DNA of 64,000 nucleotides from Streptomyces europaeiscabiei (lineage in GTDB: Bacteria; Actinomycetota; Actinomycetes; Streptomycetales; Streptomycetaceae): contig NZ_CP107841.1 of assembly GCF_036346855.1 (NCBI RefSeq), positions 4,840,001 through 4,904,000 of the forward strand. The letters run 5' to 3'. The notes under the pieces were generated by a model that worked only from the letters and a program-made list of their open reading frames with translations, was not told the origin of the DNA and made no database searches. Position 1 is the first letter of the stretch, and the number at the start of each line of letters is the position of its first letter. Both the position numbers and the translations under genes were made by a program. This document shows, one piece after another, positions 1-8,386 of this stretch.

Positions 1-345
1 AGCAACGGCAGGGCCGGGCTCGGCGCCCAGCTCCGCGTCAACTGCCTCACGTTCTGCCAGGGGCTCCACAATCACCACACCGGCGAGGACATCGGCCTCT
101 TCCCCTACCTCTCCGACCGCCGGCCCGAGCTGGCGCCGGCCCTCACCCGCCTCCACGAGGAGCACGAGCGGATCGCCACCCTCACGGAGGAACTGCGCCG
201 GATCGTGACGGCCGAGGACGCCGACCCCGACGCCGTACTCCCCGAGGTGGAGCGCCTCACCGACCAACTCGAAGCCCATCTCACGTACGAGGAGGAGCAG
301 TTGATCCCCGCGCTGGACGCCGTGGCGGTGCCCACGAATCCCTGA
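1..345 (+). CDS. Hemerythrin (HHE) domain protein, C-terminal part
   Basis: The gene runs in from the left edge; 114 codons are visible before the TGA at 343-345. The translation shows the pattern of a four-helix hemerythrin/HHE domain with di-iron ligands: HNHHTGEDIGLFP near the start, LHEEHERI in the middle, and HLTYEEEQLIPAL near the end. Such domains bind oxygen, NO or iron and often act as cytosolic stress sensors. The N-terminus lies outside the window, so additional domains cannot be excluded. It is followed by short tandem repeats and then a convergent gene. Confidence 0.85.
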   Translation, partial: SNGRAGLGAQLRVNCLTFCQGLHNHHTGEDIGLFPYLSDRRPELAPALTRLHEEHERIATLTEELRRIVTAEDADPDAVLPEVERLTDQLEAHLTYEEEQLIPALDAVAVPTNP

Positions 346-352
346 GCGGTGG

Positions 353-380
353 GTGAGTGGGTGAGTGGGTGAGTGGGTGA
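353..380. repeat. Tandem 8-bp repeat
   Basis: The unit GTGAGTGG is repeated three times perfectly, with a degenerate fourth copy, just after the hemerythrin stop codon. No gene is seen between 346 and 743. The next ~110 bases hold only a weak inverted arrangement around 430-480. Confidence 0.8.
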
Positions 381-597
381 GGGAAAGGACGCGGAAGCAG
401 GCACGCGAGACCTCGTGAACAACCGGTGAGCGGCGCGCGAGCCCCCTGGGGGGAGGGAGATCGGGCTCGCGTTCGCGCCGCTCACCGGCACCCGCTCACC
501 GTAGCCACGGCCCAGATCACCGAGGTGCCGGTACGGTCATGACTCCGCCGCCTTCCCGTAACACGGCGCACCGCGACACCCTCGGTACGGGTGGCCC

Positions 598-693
598 GGC
601 GGCACCCCGCAGCACGGGGCACCCGCAGCACGGGGCACGCGCAGCACGGGGCACCCGGCGACACCCGCAGCACGGGGCACCCGGCGGCACCCA
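598..693. repeat. Intergenic GC-rich short repeats
   Basis: Copies of CGCAGCACGGGGCACCC and close variants (with CGGCGGCACCC or CGGCGACACCC between them) occur about four times in under 100 bp. They lie in the convergent gap between the hemerythrin gene and the HelR-like gene. All six frames across it look like low-complexity translation, so I call it non-coding. Confidence 0.7.
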
Positions 694-743
694 CGGTACG
701 AGCCACCGACCGGCACCCGCGCCGCTCACCCGGAACGGATCGC

Positions 744-2990
744 TCACCACGGCAGTGCGCGCTCGTGCACCACGTCCAGCCGCGACACCGCGCGCGTGAG
801 CACGACGTACAACCGGTGCAGCCCCCGCCCCTCCGCCGCCACGATCGCGGCCGGCTCGACGACCACGACATGGTCGTACTCAAGCCCCTTCGCCACTCCG
901 GCGCCCAACACCGCGACGCGCGCGCCGAGTTCACCCGGACCGCCCGTCGCGATCCCGGCCCCGCCGAGAGCCGCACGCAGCCGTACGACAGCCGGTCCGT
1001 CAGCCGCGATGACCCCGATGGACCCTTCACGGGCGAGCGCGTCCCGCACGGCGGCGACGGTCTCGGTGACGACACCCTCGCCCTCGCCCCCCGCGTCCGT
1101 CCCGTCCACCTTCCTGATCCGCAGTTCCCCGTCCCTCCGCAGGGACCGGGCAGCGGGCACGTCCACCCCCAGTCGCCCCAGCAGGCCGTTCGCCAGCCCC
1201 ACGACGGCCTGCGGCACCCGGAATCCGGTGGTGAGAGGGATGACGTGGGCGTCCGGCTTGCCCAGGTGGGCGAGGAGTCGGGGCCAGTCGCGGGCGGCCC
1301 AGGGGGTCGTGCCCTGGGCCAGGTCGCCCAGGACGGTCACCGAGCCGTAGGCGGCCCGGCGGGCGATCGCGCGGCACTCCATCGGGGAGAGGTCCTGGGC
1401 CTCGTCGACGACGACATGGCCGTAGCCGTCGGGGTGGGCGAGGAGCCCCGCGACCTCGTCGAGGAGGACGAGATCGGCTGCCGACCAGCGGGCCGACCGC
1501 CATGTACGCGGGGGCCTCGCCCAGGAGACGGCCTTCCGCTCGTCCGCGTCGAGCAGCCCCTCCGCCGCGGCGGCGAGGGCGTCCGGATCCCCGAGCAGCC
1601 GCGCCACCACCTCCTCCGGCCGTGCCTTCGGCCATACGGCGTCGACGTACGCGCCGACCGGACGCGACCGCGAGATCCGGTACAGCCACGCGTTCGGACG
1701 CGGCCCGGACCGCCGCTCCGCCTGCACCTGGAGCAGCCGCACGACCCGCGCCCGGACGCGCTCCCGCCCGATGTCGTAGGGCAGCGCCTCCGCCCGGACG
1801 TCCGCCACGATCCGTCGCAGTTCGTCCCCGGACACCCGCCAGCGAAACGAACCCTCGGACAGGACAAGGGAGTCGAACCGCTCCCCCGATCCGCCACCGC
1901 CCGCGACACCGGCATACAGGGCCCGGCGGAGCACCCCTGCCATCCGGGCGTCGTGCTTCACGGCCGCCGCCCGCTCGTCGTCCTCCGCCGTGACCGGGTG
2001 CCGGGCGATCTCGTCCGTGACCGTCGACTGGCGTACACCCGTCTCGCCGAGCGCCGGCAGAACCTCCGCGATGTACGAGAGGAAGGTGCGGTTCGGCCCG
2101 AGGATCAGCAGACCGCCGCGGCGGATGCGCTGCGGGTACGTGTAGAGGAGGTACGCGGCGCGGTGCAGCCCGACGGCCGTCTTGCCGGTGCCCGGGGCAC
2201 CCTCCACGCAGACGGAGGTGCCGAGATCCGCCCGCACCAGCTCGTCCTGCTCCGGCTGGATGGTGGCGGCGATGTCCCGCATGGGACCGAGCCGGGGCCG
2301 CTCGATCTCGACGGCGAGAAGACTTCCCGGGTTTCCTGGGCCGTCTCGGCCGCCTCGGCAGCCTCGGCCGTCATGGCCGTCATGGCCGTCATGGCCGTCA
2401 TGGCCGTCTCGGCAGCCTCGGCCGTCATGGCCGCCTCGGCAGCCGTCCGGTGCGGCGGAGCCCCGGCCGGTCGGGGTGGCACGACGGTCCAGGTGCTCGT
2501 CCTCCAGCCCCGTGAGGTCGGCCGACTCCCCTCGGCTGCCCTGCGCCCACCCGAAGCGACGCCGGACGGCGACACCCTGGGGATCACGGGAACTCGCCTG
2601 GTAGAAGGCCCGCGACACCGGCGCCCGCCAGTCCACGACGAGGGGCGGCACGGCCGGATCCTCACTGATCCGCAGCCGCCCGACGTGATAGCTCTGCCCG
2701 GCGTGGTCGATATTCGCGTGATCGGCGTTCATGCGGTCGTCGAAGTCGAGCCGCCCGAAGAACAACGGCCCCTCCGGCAGCTCACGCATCTCCTTGGCAC
2801 GGCTGCGCAGCCGGTACCCGAGCACCTCGGCGTCGGCCCCCGACGCGGAGACGTCCTCGCCGACGACGACCTGCTCCCCCGCCCCCTCGACCATGGCGGC
2901 GAGGGCGGCGCGGCAGGTGTCGTGGTACGCACGCTCGCGGACGAGAGCGTGCCGGAGGGCGGGGTCGGTGGCAGGTTCGACAGACGTCAT
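744..2990 (-). CDS. helR: HelD/HelR-type RNA polymerase-associated ATPase (UvrD/Rep-like)
   Basis: 748 aa. The protein has a superfamily 1 helicase-type ATPase core: Walker A in EGAPGTGKTAVGLHR, a Walker B-like VVVDEAQDLSPME, and a C-terminal motif VLGAGVAKGLEYDHVVV followed by YVVLTRA. The N-terminal coiled-coil-like arm and LPEGPLFFGRLDFDD are typical of actinobacterial HelD proteins, which remove or recycle stalled RNA polymerase. The HelR branch protects RNAP from rifamycins. Oddity: about residues 178-225 are a Gly/His/Asp-rich insertion coded by 9-bp tandem repeats, placed between EDEHLDRR and EIERPRLGP, segments I expect to be nearly adjacent in relatives. The HelR assignment rests on overall resemblance; general HelD is the alternative. 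ATG start at 2990. Confidence 0.8.
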   Translation of the reverse strand: MTSVEPATDPALRHALVRERAYHDTCRAALAAMVEGAGEQVVVGEDVSASGADAEVLGYRLRSRAKEMRELPEGPLFFGRLDFDDRMNADHANIDHAGQSYHVGRLRISEDPAVPPLVVDWRAPVSRAFYQASSRDPQGVAVRRRFGWAQGSRGESADLTGLEDEHLDRRATPTGRGSAAPDGCRGGHDGRGCRDGHDGHDGHDGHDGRGCRGGRDGPGNPGSLLAVEIERPRLGPMRDIAATIQPEQDELVRADLGTSVCVEGAPGTGKTAVGLHRAAYLLYTYPQRIRRGGLLILGPNRTFLSYIAEVLPALGETGVRQSTVTDEIARHPVTAEDDERAAAVKHDARMAGVLRRALYAGVAGGGGSGERFDSLVLSEGSFRWRVSGDELRRIVADVRAEALPYDIGRERVRARVVRLLQVQAERRSGPRPNAWLYRISRSRPVGAYVDAVWPKARPEEVVARLLGDPDALAAAAEGLLDADERKAVSWARPPRTWRSARWSAADLVLLDEVAGLLAHPDGYGHVVVDEAQDLSPMECRAIARRAAYGSVTVLGDLAQGTTPWAARDWPRLLAHLGKPDAHVIPLTTGFRVPQAVVGLANGLLGRLGVDVPAARSLRRDGELRIRKVDGTDAGGEGEGVVTETVAAVRDALAREGSIGVIAADGPAVVRLRAALGGAGIATGGPGELGARVAVLGAGVAKGLEYDHVVVVEPAAIVAAEGRGLHRLYVVLTRAVSRLDVVHERALPW
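2366..2410. repeat. In-gene 9-bp tandem repeat (HDG repeats of the HelR-like protein)
   Basis: GGCCGTCAT is repeated four times perfectly at 2366-2401, with degenerate units on both sides (about 2333-2445). On the coding strand it encodes HDG triplets. Because the unit is 9 bp, slippage changes length without shifting frame. Confidence 0.9.
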
Positions 2991-3114
2991 TCCGCCGAGC
3001 GTACCGAATAACGTGACCGAGTTAAATTATTTACCGAGACTCATCTCTCGGGAGCCCGCCACCCTCAGGCCGCCCGGACCGAGAGAACATCGAGAGGACA
3101 ACGCACGCGCCCCC

Positions 3115-3732
3115 TCAGACCGCCCCGAGCGGAAGCGCCCCCTCCAGCCGCCCGAACACCCGCTCGGCGGCGGCAACGGCGTCCCGCTCGACCTCCTCCA
3201 CCGGCTCCCCCCGCTCGACCCGCCGCCGGTTCTCCTCCGCGAGCACCCGCCGTACGGTCACGATCTGCCCGGCGGCGACCCGCGCGTCGAGCCCACCCCC
3301 GAGCACCTCGGCGAGCGCGGCCTCGGCCCGCTCCAGATGTCCATGGGCCCGCGCGACCAGCGACGGCGTCCCGTAGAGGAGCCGATGGAACGCGAGCACC
3401 TGCGGATGGTCGTTCAACCCGGTCACCGGGTCCCGCCGGGCCAGCCCCGCCAGGAAGTGCGCCCGGACCGCCCCCACCACCGACTCCCCCTCGGCCCGCC
3501 CCGCGACCACCCGCGCCGTCTCGTCCTCGTGATCGGCGATCCGGTACAGCACGAGGTCCTCCTTCGCCGGGAAGTACCGGAAGAGCGTCGGCTTCGAGAT
3601 CTCCGCCGCCGCGGCCACCTCGGCCACGGACACCGCGTCGAACCCCTTCTCGAGAAACAGCCGGATCGCGACCTCCGACACGCTCTCGTACATCCGCCGC
3701 TTCTTACGCTCCCGCAGGCCGGTCTCACTCAT
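3115..3732 (-). CDS. TetR/AcrR family transcriptional regulator
   Basis: 205 aa from ATG at 3732 (MSETGLRERKK). The N-terminal ~50 residues contain a TetR HTH: AIRLFLEKGFDAVSVAEVAAAA, then SKPTLFRYFPAKEDL. The rest is a helical ligand-binding domain with no recognised ligand. It lies 124 bp upstream of the HelR-like gene on the same strand. The gap is unusually A/T-rich around 3005-3035 and probably carries the promoter for the ATPase gene. A longer in-frame reading upstream exists but overlaps the next gene and lacks the family start. Target unknown. Confidence 0.85.
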   Translation of the reverse strand: MSETGLRERKKRRMYESVSEVAIRLFLEKGFDAVSVAEVAAAAEISKPTLFRYFPAKEDLVLYRIADHEDETARVVAGRAEGESVVGAVRAHFLAGLARRDPVTGLNDHPQVLAFHRLLYGTPSLVARAHGHLERAEAALAEVLGGGLDARVAAGQIVTVRRVLAEENRRRVERGEPVEEVERDAVAAAERVFGRLEGALPLGAV

Positions 3733-3764
3733 ACGGTCGAGCCTACGCAGATCGGGCCTCCGTC

Positions 3765-4652
3765 TCAGACTCCCGTGCCTCGGGGCCAGGCCGGCCGCAC
3801 CGCCAACCGCCAGAGGTCGTCGAAGTGTTTGTTCCAGGTCGTCACCGCGGCCTTGGCGTCGTCGGTTTCCTCCACCGACCAGACGTTCAGGTCGGTGAGG
3901 TAGCCCTTGGGGTCGTAGTACTCCGGGTCCGAGCCATAGCCCACGGTGCGGGCGGCCACGTCGTACAGCCCGTGCAGCACCAGCTCCCGGTTGAAAATGC
4001 AGATCTTGTCCCGCGGTATGCCGGGATAGAAGCGGTACTCGCACTCGGCCGTCACCCGCCCCCCGACGCTCAGTCTGTGAGCGATCGCCGACAGCCTCTG
4101 GTCGTACTCCTGACATTTGAGTTCCAGGCGCTTGCGGAACTCCTCGTCGTCGACCGGTTCACCTCCCGGACCCACTCGTGAGGGGACGGTCATGGACTGC
4201 TGGAAGTCGGGGACCAGGAACCGGACCAGGACGTGCCGCGTCGGGCCGGGGTCGTCCAGAAGGCCTTCCAACCGGTGGTAGAGCTCGTTGTAGAGCGTCT
4301 CCCCCGTGTATCCAAGGAAGCTGATCTCCACCGTCCGCGTGTGGAACGCGTCCGTCACGAAACCACCCAGTTCGCGCGACTTCACCTGGGCACGCATGGG
4401 CGCCCGGAGGGAGCTCGCGAGATCCTTCACGGTGTCGTACAGCACATAACCCACAAGGCCGAGCAGGGCGCCACCGAGGAACACCTTGCCCTGCAGCGCT
4501 TCGCCCACGGGTTTCACGAACTGGGCGGTGAGTCCCGTGACAAAGATCCCGAACAACAGCAGACGAGTGGCCACGGGCTCGATGCGCGTCTGGAACCGTT
4601 TGAAGCGCTCACCGACACCCCCATCGGGCGGCCTGTTCCCCCCACCGGACAT
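3765..4652 (-). CDS. Two-TM protein with a domain shared with neighbouring GntR regulators
   Basis: 295 aa from ATG at 4652, preceded by a strong GGGGGAGG site. Two hydrophobic segments (about residues 30-46 and 57-73) are followed by a large soluble domain (~93-290). By eye this domain aligns along its whole length with the C-terminal domains of the three GntR regulators encoded at 7096-11308: AF....VEISFLGYTGETL, VRFLVPD, RFYPGIPRDKICIFNRE, YYDPKGYLTDLNVWSVEE and TWNKHFDDLWRLA all have counterparts there. No catalytic motif is evident. It may be a degenerate phospholipase-D-like fold, which is a guess. It follows the double kinase-like gene by 37 bp, so the two probably form an operon. Confidence 0.75.
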   Translation of the reverse strand: MSGGGNRPPDGGVGERFKRFQTRIEPVATRLLLFGIFVTGLTAQFVKPVGEALQGKVFLGGALLGLVGYVLYDTVKDLASSLRAPMRAQVKSRELGGFVTDAFHTRTVEISFLGYTGETLYNELYHRLEGLLDDPGPTRHVLVRFLVPDFQQSMTVPSRVGPGGEPVDDEEFRKRLELKCQEYDQRLSAIAHRLSVGGRVTAECEYRFYPGIPRDKICIFNRELVLHGLYDVAARTVGYGSDPEYYDPKGYLTDLNVWSVEETDDAKAAVTTWNKHFDDLWRLAVRPAWPRGTGV

Positions 4653-4689
4653 CCCGACCCTCCCCCGTCTCGCAGCACGCGGCTGCGTG

Positions 4690-6924
4690 TCAGCCTTCCG
4701 CGGCCCTGCCCGTCCTACCGGTTCCATCGTCGAGGCGGGGCAGCGCCTCGGCAAGATAGGGGTTGGTGGGCTTCACTCCCAGCCCGAGCGAGGCGGTCGC
4801 CGCGGCCAGGGTCATGGCATAGGTATCCACCGCCCGACGGACGTTGGGGGCGTCCAGACTGTCGCCGGTGACCAGCCGGTCCAGGTCCACATAGGCGGAG
4901 CGGACCGTCTCGATCCACCGGTACACGCGCCAGTCGTCGTGCCATCCCTTGGTGCAGTCCTCCGGCAGTATCCGGGACCAACGGGTGAACAGTCGGTCCC
5001 GGATCTCCGGGAGCGTGGGAGTCAGGTGCATGTGGCGCACCAGGTCGTACAGCGGATCACCCACCATCGCCATCTCCCAGTCGATGAGGGTCAGCCCGGT
5101 ACCACCACTTCGGCGCACCAGGTTCCAGGGGTTGAGATCGCCGTGCAGCAGAACGGACCGGCGCGGGGTCACCAGGTGCCGGTCGAGAAGTTCACCGAGC
5201 CGGCGGATGTTTCCGGGGAGCCCCAACTCCCTCGCGAGCGCGAGGGTTTCCTTGGGGAGTTGGTCGACCATACGAAGCAGTTCGTTGCGCAGCCCCTGCC
5301 AGAAGTCGTGGCCCAGCGTGTCCGAACCCAGCTCCTCGCAGTCGACCCGGGTCAACTCGCAGAGCTGGTCGACGAGATCGTCCGCCTCATGCGGCAGCAA
5401 GCCCTCCTCCGGATGGTCCGGGTGCCGGATCTCGCCCTCCGGCCCCTCGTACGTGTGGATGGTGAACCGATCACTCAGACTCGGATGGCTGTCTCCCAGG
5501 GCCAGCACTCGTGGCGCCCGCACCTTCACCCCGGACTTCTCGATGGCGATCAGGACGGCGTGCTCGTTCAGAAAGCGCCGCTCCCGGGGGTTGGCCGACC
5601 CCACGTTCCGTCGCACCATGACCGGGAAGGGAATGCCCCGGACCTGCACGGCCGTACTGAGATGGGCGGTCCCCTTGAACACATGGTCGGCCGAGGCGGC
5701 ACCCTCCGCGAACAGCGCGTCCCTGACGGCCCATGCCGGGAACTTCGGGTGCAGCTGAACCCTCTTGTCGGCCCGCCAGGGGATGGACTGCACTCTCCTG
5801 CCTCCGATGTGCTGCCTTCCGTTGGACACATACCAACTCACGAGAATCCGTTCGATGACTCTCAGGTCCGGCACGCTCTTGAGCCCCAGGGGCTCCTCGG
5901 CCACCAGTAGTGCCCGGTGCACCGCGTGGGTCGCGGCATCGACGTCCCGCTGATCGAGGTGCCCGTCGAGCGAGGTCACCGCGCGCATCACATCGGGGTA
6001 GACGGACTGGGCCTGCTCGAAGGCGACGTAGTGCCTCAGATCTCGCTCGACACCGTTGACCGCCTTGCTGCACCTCTGCTCCATGGCCGCCCGCCACGCG
6101 TCCGTCACCTCGACCCACTGCTCCCGGGGGTACGCCGTCCGCACGAGATGTGTGGCGAGGTCGTGCACCGGGTCGCCGTAGGTCGCCAGTTCCCAGTCGA
6201 CGCAGATCAGCGGAGGGTCACCGTGGTAGGAGAAGATCACATTGTCACGGTGCAGATCCGTGTGGAGCAGGCTGAAGGGACGGCTGACCATCGCCGGCAC
6301 CCTCTCCGCGAACCGCACCATCGCGTCGTCAGGAATGCCGAGCGAGGCGAACAGCCCTCCGAACCTGCGCCAGTTGGGCTGCCTGATCTGTTCCTCGGTC
6401 GCGAGCGCAAGAGTCCGGAGAAAGGCCCGGCTGTCCCGGCTGGTCCGAGGCCAGGACTGCGGCAGCGGAGGCAAGTCCTTCCTCTTCACCTGCGTCATGT
6501 CCGCCAACAGGCCGGCGAGAGCGGAGATCAGATGGGGCTCCAACGGCTTGCCACTGCGGCAGATGGTGGAGAGCGGCACGCCCTGCACATAGCTCAGGAC
6601 AGTCACGTCCCCGTGTTTGACCAGGCACTGCGGAACATGAGGCAGCGCACCGCGGATAGACCTGAGGATCTCCGCCTCGTCCTGCCAGGTCCTGATCACG
6701 ACGGGCAGCGCGTGGCGCATTCTGCGCCGGACGGTGACACGGTCATGGCGGGCCAGAGCCGGAAGTCCGAGGCTGATCTCCTCCGACGGCCGCACGACGT
6801 AGTTCAGGTTGTGGTGGCCCCGGCTGGACTCCCCCTCGGTCCTCGCGTACGCCACAAGGCTGCTGAACGCGTCGTCCAGCTCCGTCCTCGGAGCGGAAGG
6901 CCCGGGCACTGGCGAACGGCCCAA
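4690..6924 (-). CDS. Tandem aminoglycoside-phosphotransferase (APH)-like protein, two kinase domains
   Basis: 744 aa. Two complete APH/choline-kinase-like catalytic halves are visible. The first has HTDLHRDN (221-228) and DWELATYGDP (243-252). The second has HGDLNPWN (594-601) and DWEMAMVGDP (615-624). Both keep the catalytic Asp and the metal-binding Asp. Normal APH enzymes are ~270-350 aa with one such domain, so this is a fusion or internal duplication. The substrate is unknown; small hydroxylated metabolites are typical for the fold. The TTG start at 6924 is chosen because AGGAG lies six bases upstream. The partner two-TM gene follows 37 bp later. Confidence 0.8.
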   Translation of the reverse strand: MGRSPVPGPSAPRTELDDAFSSLVAYARTEGESSRGHHNLNYVVRPSEEISLGLPALARHDRVTVRRRMRHALPVVIRTWQDEAEILRSIRGALPHVPQCLVKHGDVTVLSYVQGVPLSTICRSGKPLEPHLISALAGLLADMTQVKRKDLPPLPQSWPRTSRDSRAFLRTLALATEEQIRQPNWRRFGGLFASLGIPDDAMVRFAERVPAMVSRPFSLLHTDLHRDNVIFSYHGDPPLICVDWELATYGDPVHDLATHLVRTAYPREQWVEVTDAWRAAMEQRCSKAVNGVERDLRHYVAFEQAQSVYPDVMRAVTSLDGHLDQRDVDAATHAVHRALLVAEEPLGLKSVPDLRVIERILVSWYVSNGRQHIGGRRVQSIPWRADKRVQLHPKFPAWAVRDALFAEGAASADHVFKGTAHLSTAVQVRGIPFPVMVRRNVGSANPRERRFLNEHAVLIAIEKSGVKVRAPRVLALGDSHPSLSDRFTIHTYEGPEGEIRHPDHPEEGLLPHEADDLVDQLCELTRVDCEELGSDTLGHDFWQGLRNELLRMVDQLPKETLALARELGLPGNIRRLGELLDRHLVTPRRSVLLHGDLNPWNLVRRSGGTGLTLIDWEMAMVGDPLYDLVRHMHLTPTLPEIRDRLFTRWSRILPEDCTKGWHDDWRVYRWIETVRSAYVDLDRLVTGDSLDAPNVRRAVDTYAMTLAAATASLGLGVKPTNPYLAEALPRLDDGTGRTGRAAEG

Positions 6925-7011
6925 AGGTCACTCCTGAAAGATTGTGCATCGCGGTGTGCATGCGCCGCGAAATGAGTGGGCACACTGTAGTGCTCCGAGC
7001 TCGGGCAGCTT

Positions 7012-7019
7012 GACCAAGT
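7012..7019. promoter_or_regulatory. Possible GntR half-site upstream of the double-kinase gene
   Basis: GACCAAGT occurs here, in the promoter region of the kinase-like gene (6925-7095). The same octamer is at 10061-10068 and its complement at 10098-10105, beside the second GntR gene. The match suggests that one of the local regulators also controls the kinase operon. Sequence coincidence is possible for an 8-mer. Confidence 0.4.
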
Positions 7020-7095
7020 CGGAAAATCAGCGCCGGAGTGTGACTTCCACCACCAGTGGGCTCACCGTACCCATCCGCGCATCGACCCGCGCGAT

Positions 7096-8007
7096 TCAGG
7101 ACGTCGAGGCGAGCCGTTCCCAGCAGGAGTCGAACCAGGTCTGCATGCTCTCCATGAACACCGACCCGGTGGAGTTGGGGTCGCCCTCGTCGTTGACGTG
7201 CCGGGTCAGGGTCGAGCCCAGACCGAGCACGTCCAGTGCCTCGATCTCCGTCCCGTCGTCGAGAAGGATGGGACGCTCCACCACCTCGTACGGGCCGAAC
7301 AGCGCCTCCACGCCCCTGCGCAGATAGAGCTTGAAGGTGGGGACCAGTGGGACGGTCCGCACCTCCACCTCCACGGACGGCACCAGGCCCTCCGTCCTCA
7401 GGTTTTGCAGCGCCAGGCGCGACGAGGTCGTGTGTCGTCGGGTGATTTCCCGGAGCCGCTCCTGTAGCTGGCCCTGCAACCGGTCCAATTGGCCTGCCTC
7501 GCCCAACTCGGCGACGGGGTTCCTGGCCCGGGGGTACGGCAGCTCCAGCGATCCGTCGGGCTGCAGCATCCGCAGCTCGATGCGTTGCGGAGGAGCGAGC
7601 TCACCGGTACGGATGCGCTCGGCCTGCAACCGCACATGGGCGTCGAGGCTTTCGGACGTCAGGGTGAAGACGTCCAGCCGCACGACGGGCTGCGCGAAGG
7701 CCCTGGTGACGAACGGCCCCAGCGCGGCGCGCAGCCTAGGCGCCGCCTGCGGCTCGCGTCCCGAGTGGATCGGGCTCTTCACCACCCGGGAGCCGCTGCC
7801 CTGACGGGACTCGATCCATCCCTCGTTCTTCAGCTCACGCAACACACGCTGCACGGTGTCACGCGAAACCCTGAACTCGTCGGCGAGTTCGCGCTGCGTC
7901 GGCAGAGTGGTGTCCAGGGCGTACGTGCCGTCGGCGATACGGGTGCGCAGATCTTCCAGAAGGGCGTTGAACCCCTTCCCGCCGCCATCACCACGTTCTC
8001 CGCTCAC
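7096..8007 (-). CDS. GntR-family regulator 1 with shared C-terminal sensor domain
   Basis: 303 aa from GTG at 8007, with GGAGG ~11 bp upstream; a longer in-frame start at 8055 is less likely. The N-terminus is a GntR winged helix (LPTQRELADEFRVSRDTVQR, then LKNEGWIESRQGSGSRV). The C-terminal ~200 aa are not a UTRA, FadR or aminotransferase domain. They carry the local signature AFAQPVVRLDVFTLTSESL, LRMLQPD, RTVPLVPTFKLYLRRGVE and TWFDSCWERL. These blocks align with regulators 2 and 3 and with the two-TM protein at 3765-4652. The gene is divergent from a ~60-aa membrane protein. Confidence 0.85.
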   Translation of the reverse strand: MSGERGDGGGKGFNALLEDLRTRIADGTYALDTTLPTQRELADEFRVSRDTVQRVLRELKNEGWIESRQGSGSRVVKSPIHSGREPQAAPRLRAALGPFVTRAFAQPVVRLDVFTLTSESLDAHVRLQAERIRTGELAPPQRIELRMLQPDGSLELPYPRARNPVAELGEAGQLDRLQGQLQERLREITRRHTTSSRLALQNLRTEGLVPSVEVEVRTVPLVPTFKLYLRRGVEALFGPYEVVERPILLDDGTEIEALDVLGLGSTLTRHVNDEGDPNSTGSVFMESMQTWFDSCWERLASTS

Positions 8008-8068
8008 ACCGCGACCGTACCTCCATGGCGGAGCGACCAAACCACGGTCAGTCATATTGGCGGCCCAG

Positions 8069-8163
8069 TTGGCTGGTTGACTGCAACAAATCGAGAAGAG
8101 CCGTTAAGGGATCAACCAGTCCGGGCACATCAAATATGCGGCAACCAGTCCAATTGGACTGGT
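8069..8163. promoter_or_regulatory. Divergent operator region with a 20-bp perfect palindrome
   Basis: ACCAGTCCAATTGGACTGGT at 8144-8163 is a perfect 20-bp palindrome. A further half-site, AACCAGTCC, is at 8114-8122, and CCAGTTGGCTGGTTGAC lies near 8069-8085. The sites lie between GntR regulator 1 and the small membrane gene, where autoregulation is the usual arrangement for this family. Confidence 0.7.
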
Positions 8164-8203
8164 AGTTGATTGGCTGTCATGGATGAGGAGGGGGTGGGCT
8201 CTT

Positions 8204-8386
8204 GTGGCGTTCTTGCAACTGCTTTTGACCGTGACGGTGCTCGGGGTGGAGCAACTGTTGAAAATCCGGTACGGAGCCCTGGGGCTCACCTTCCTCGTGC
8301 TGTTCAGCATCGGTGTCAGGACCCGCAACACCACGTTCCTGTCCGCCAGTGCCGTGGTCTTCCTGCTGTTGATGGCTCAGGCCTGA
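8204..8386 (+). CDS. Small membrane protein A (paralogue of the 10172 gene)
   Basis: 60 aa from GTG at 8204, chosen because GGAGGGGG lies just upstream; an ATG at 8183 would add seven residues without a ribosome site. Nearly all of it is hydrophobic (two TM segments) with a central polar turn: RYGALGLTFLVLFSIGVRTR, NTTFLSASAVVFLLLM. It aligns with the protein at 10172-10363 (RFGTMGAVGLLFLTIGLKAN, CSSIGAVILALM). Each is divergent from a GntR regulator of the same subfamily. The last 10 bp overlap the convergent HAD gene. Function unknown. Confidence 0.65.
   Translation: MAFLQLLLTVTVLGVEQLLKIRYGALGLTFLVLFSIGVRTRNTTFLSASAVVFLLLMAQA

Noticed and set aside
598..693. GC-rich repeat considered as a CRISPR array
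   Set aside because: Units are adjacent without unique spacers of constant length, and there are no cas genes.
591..3011. Long plus-strand ORF opposite the HelR-like gene (806 codons)
   Set aside because: Shadow of the real minus-strand gene; Pro/Arg/His-rich with no domain. The minus strand has a complete ATPase.
4486..5910. Long plus-strand ORF opposite the double kinase
   Set aside because: The antisense of a well-supported APH protein; composition is that of a high-GC shadow frame.
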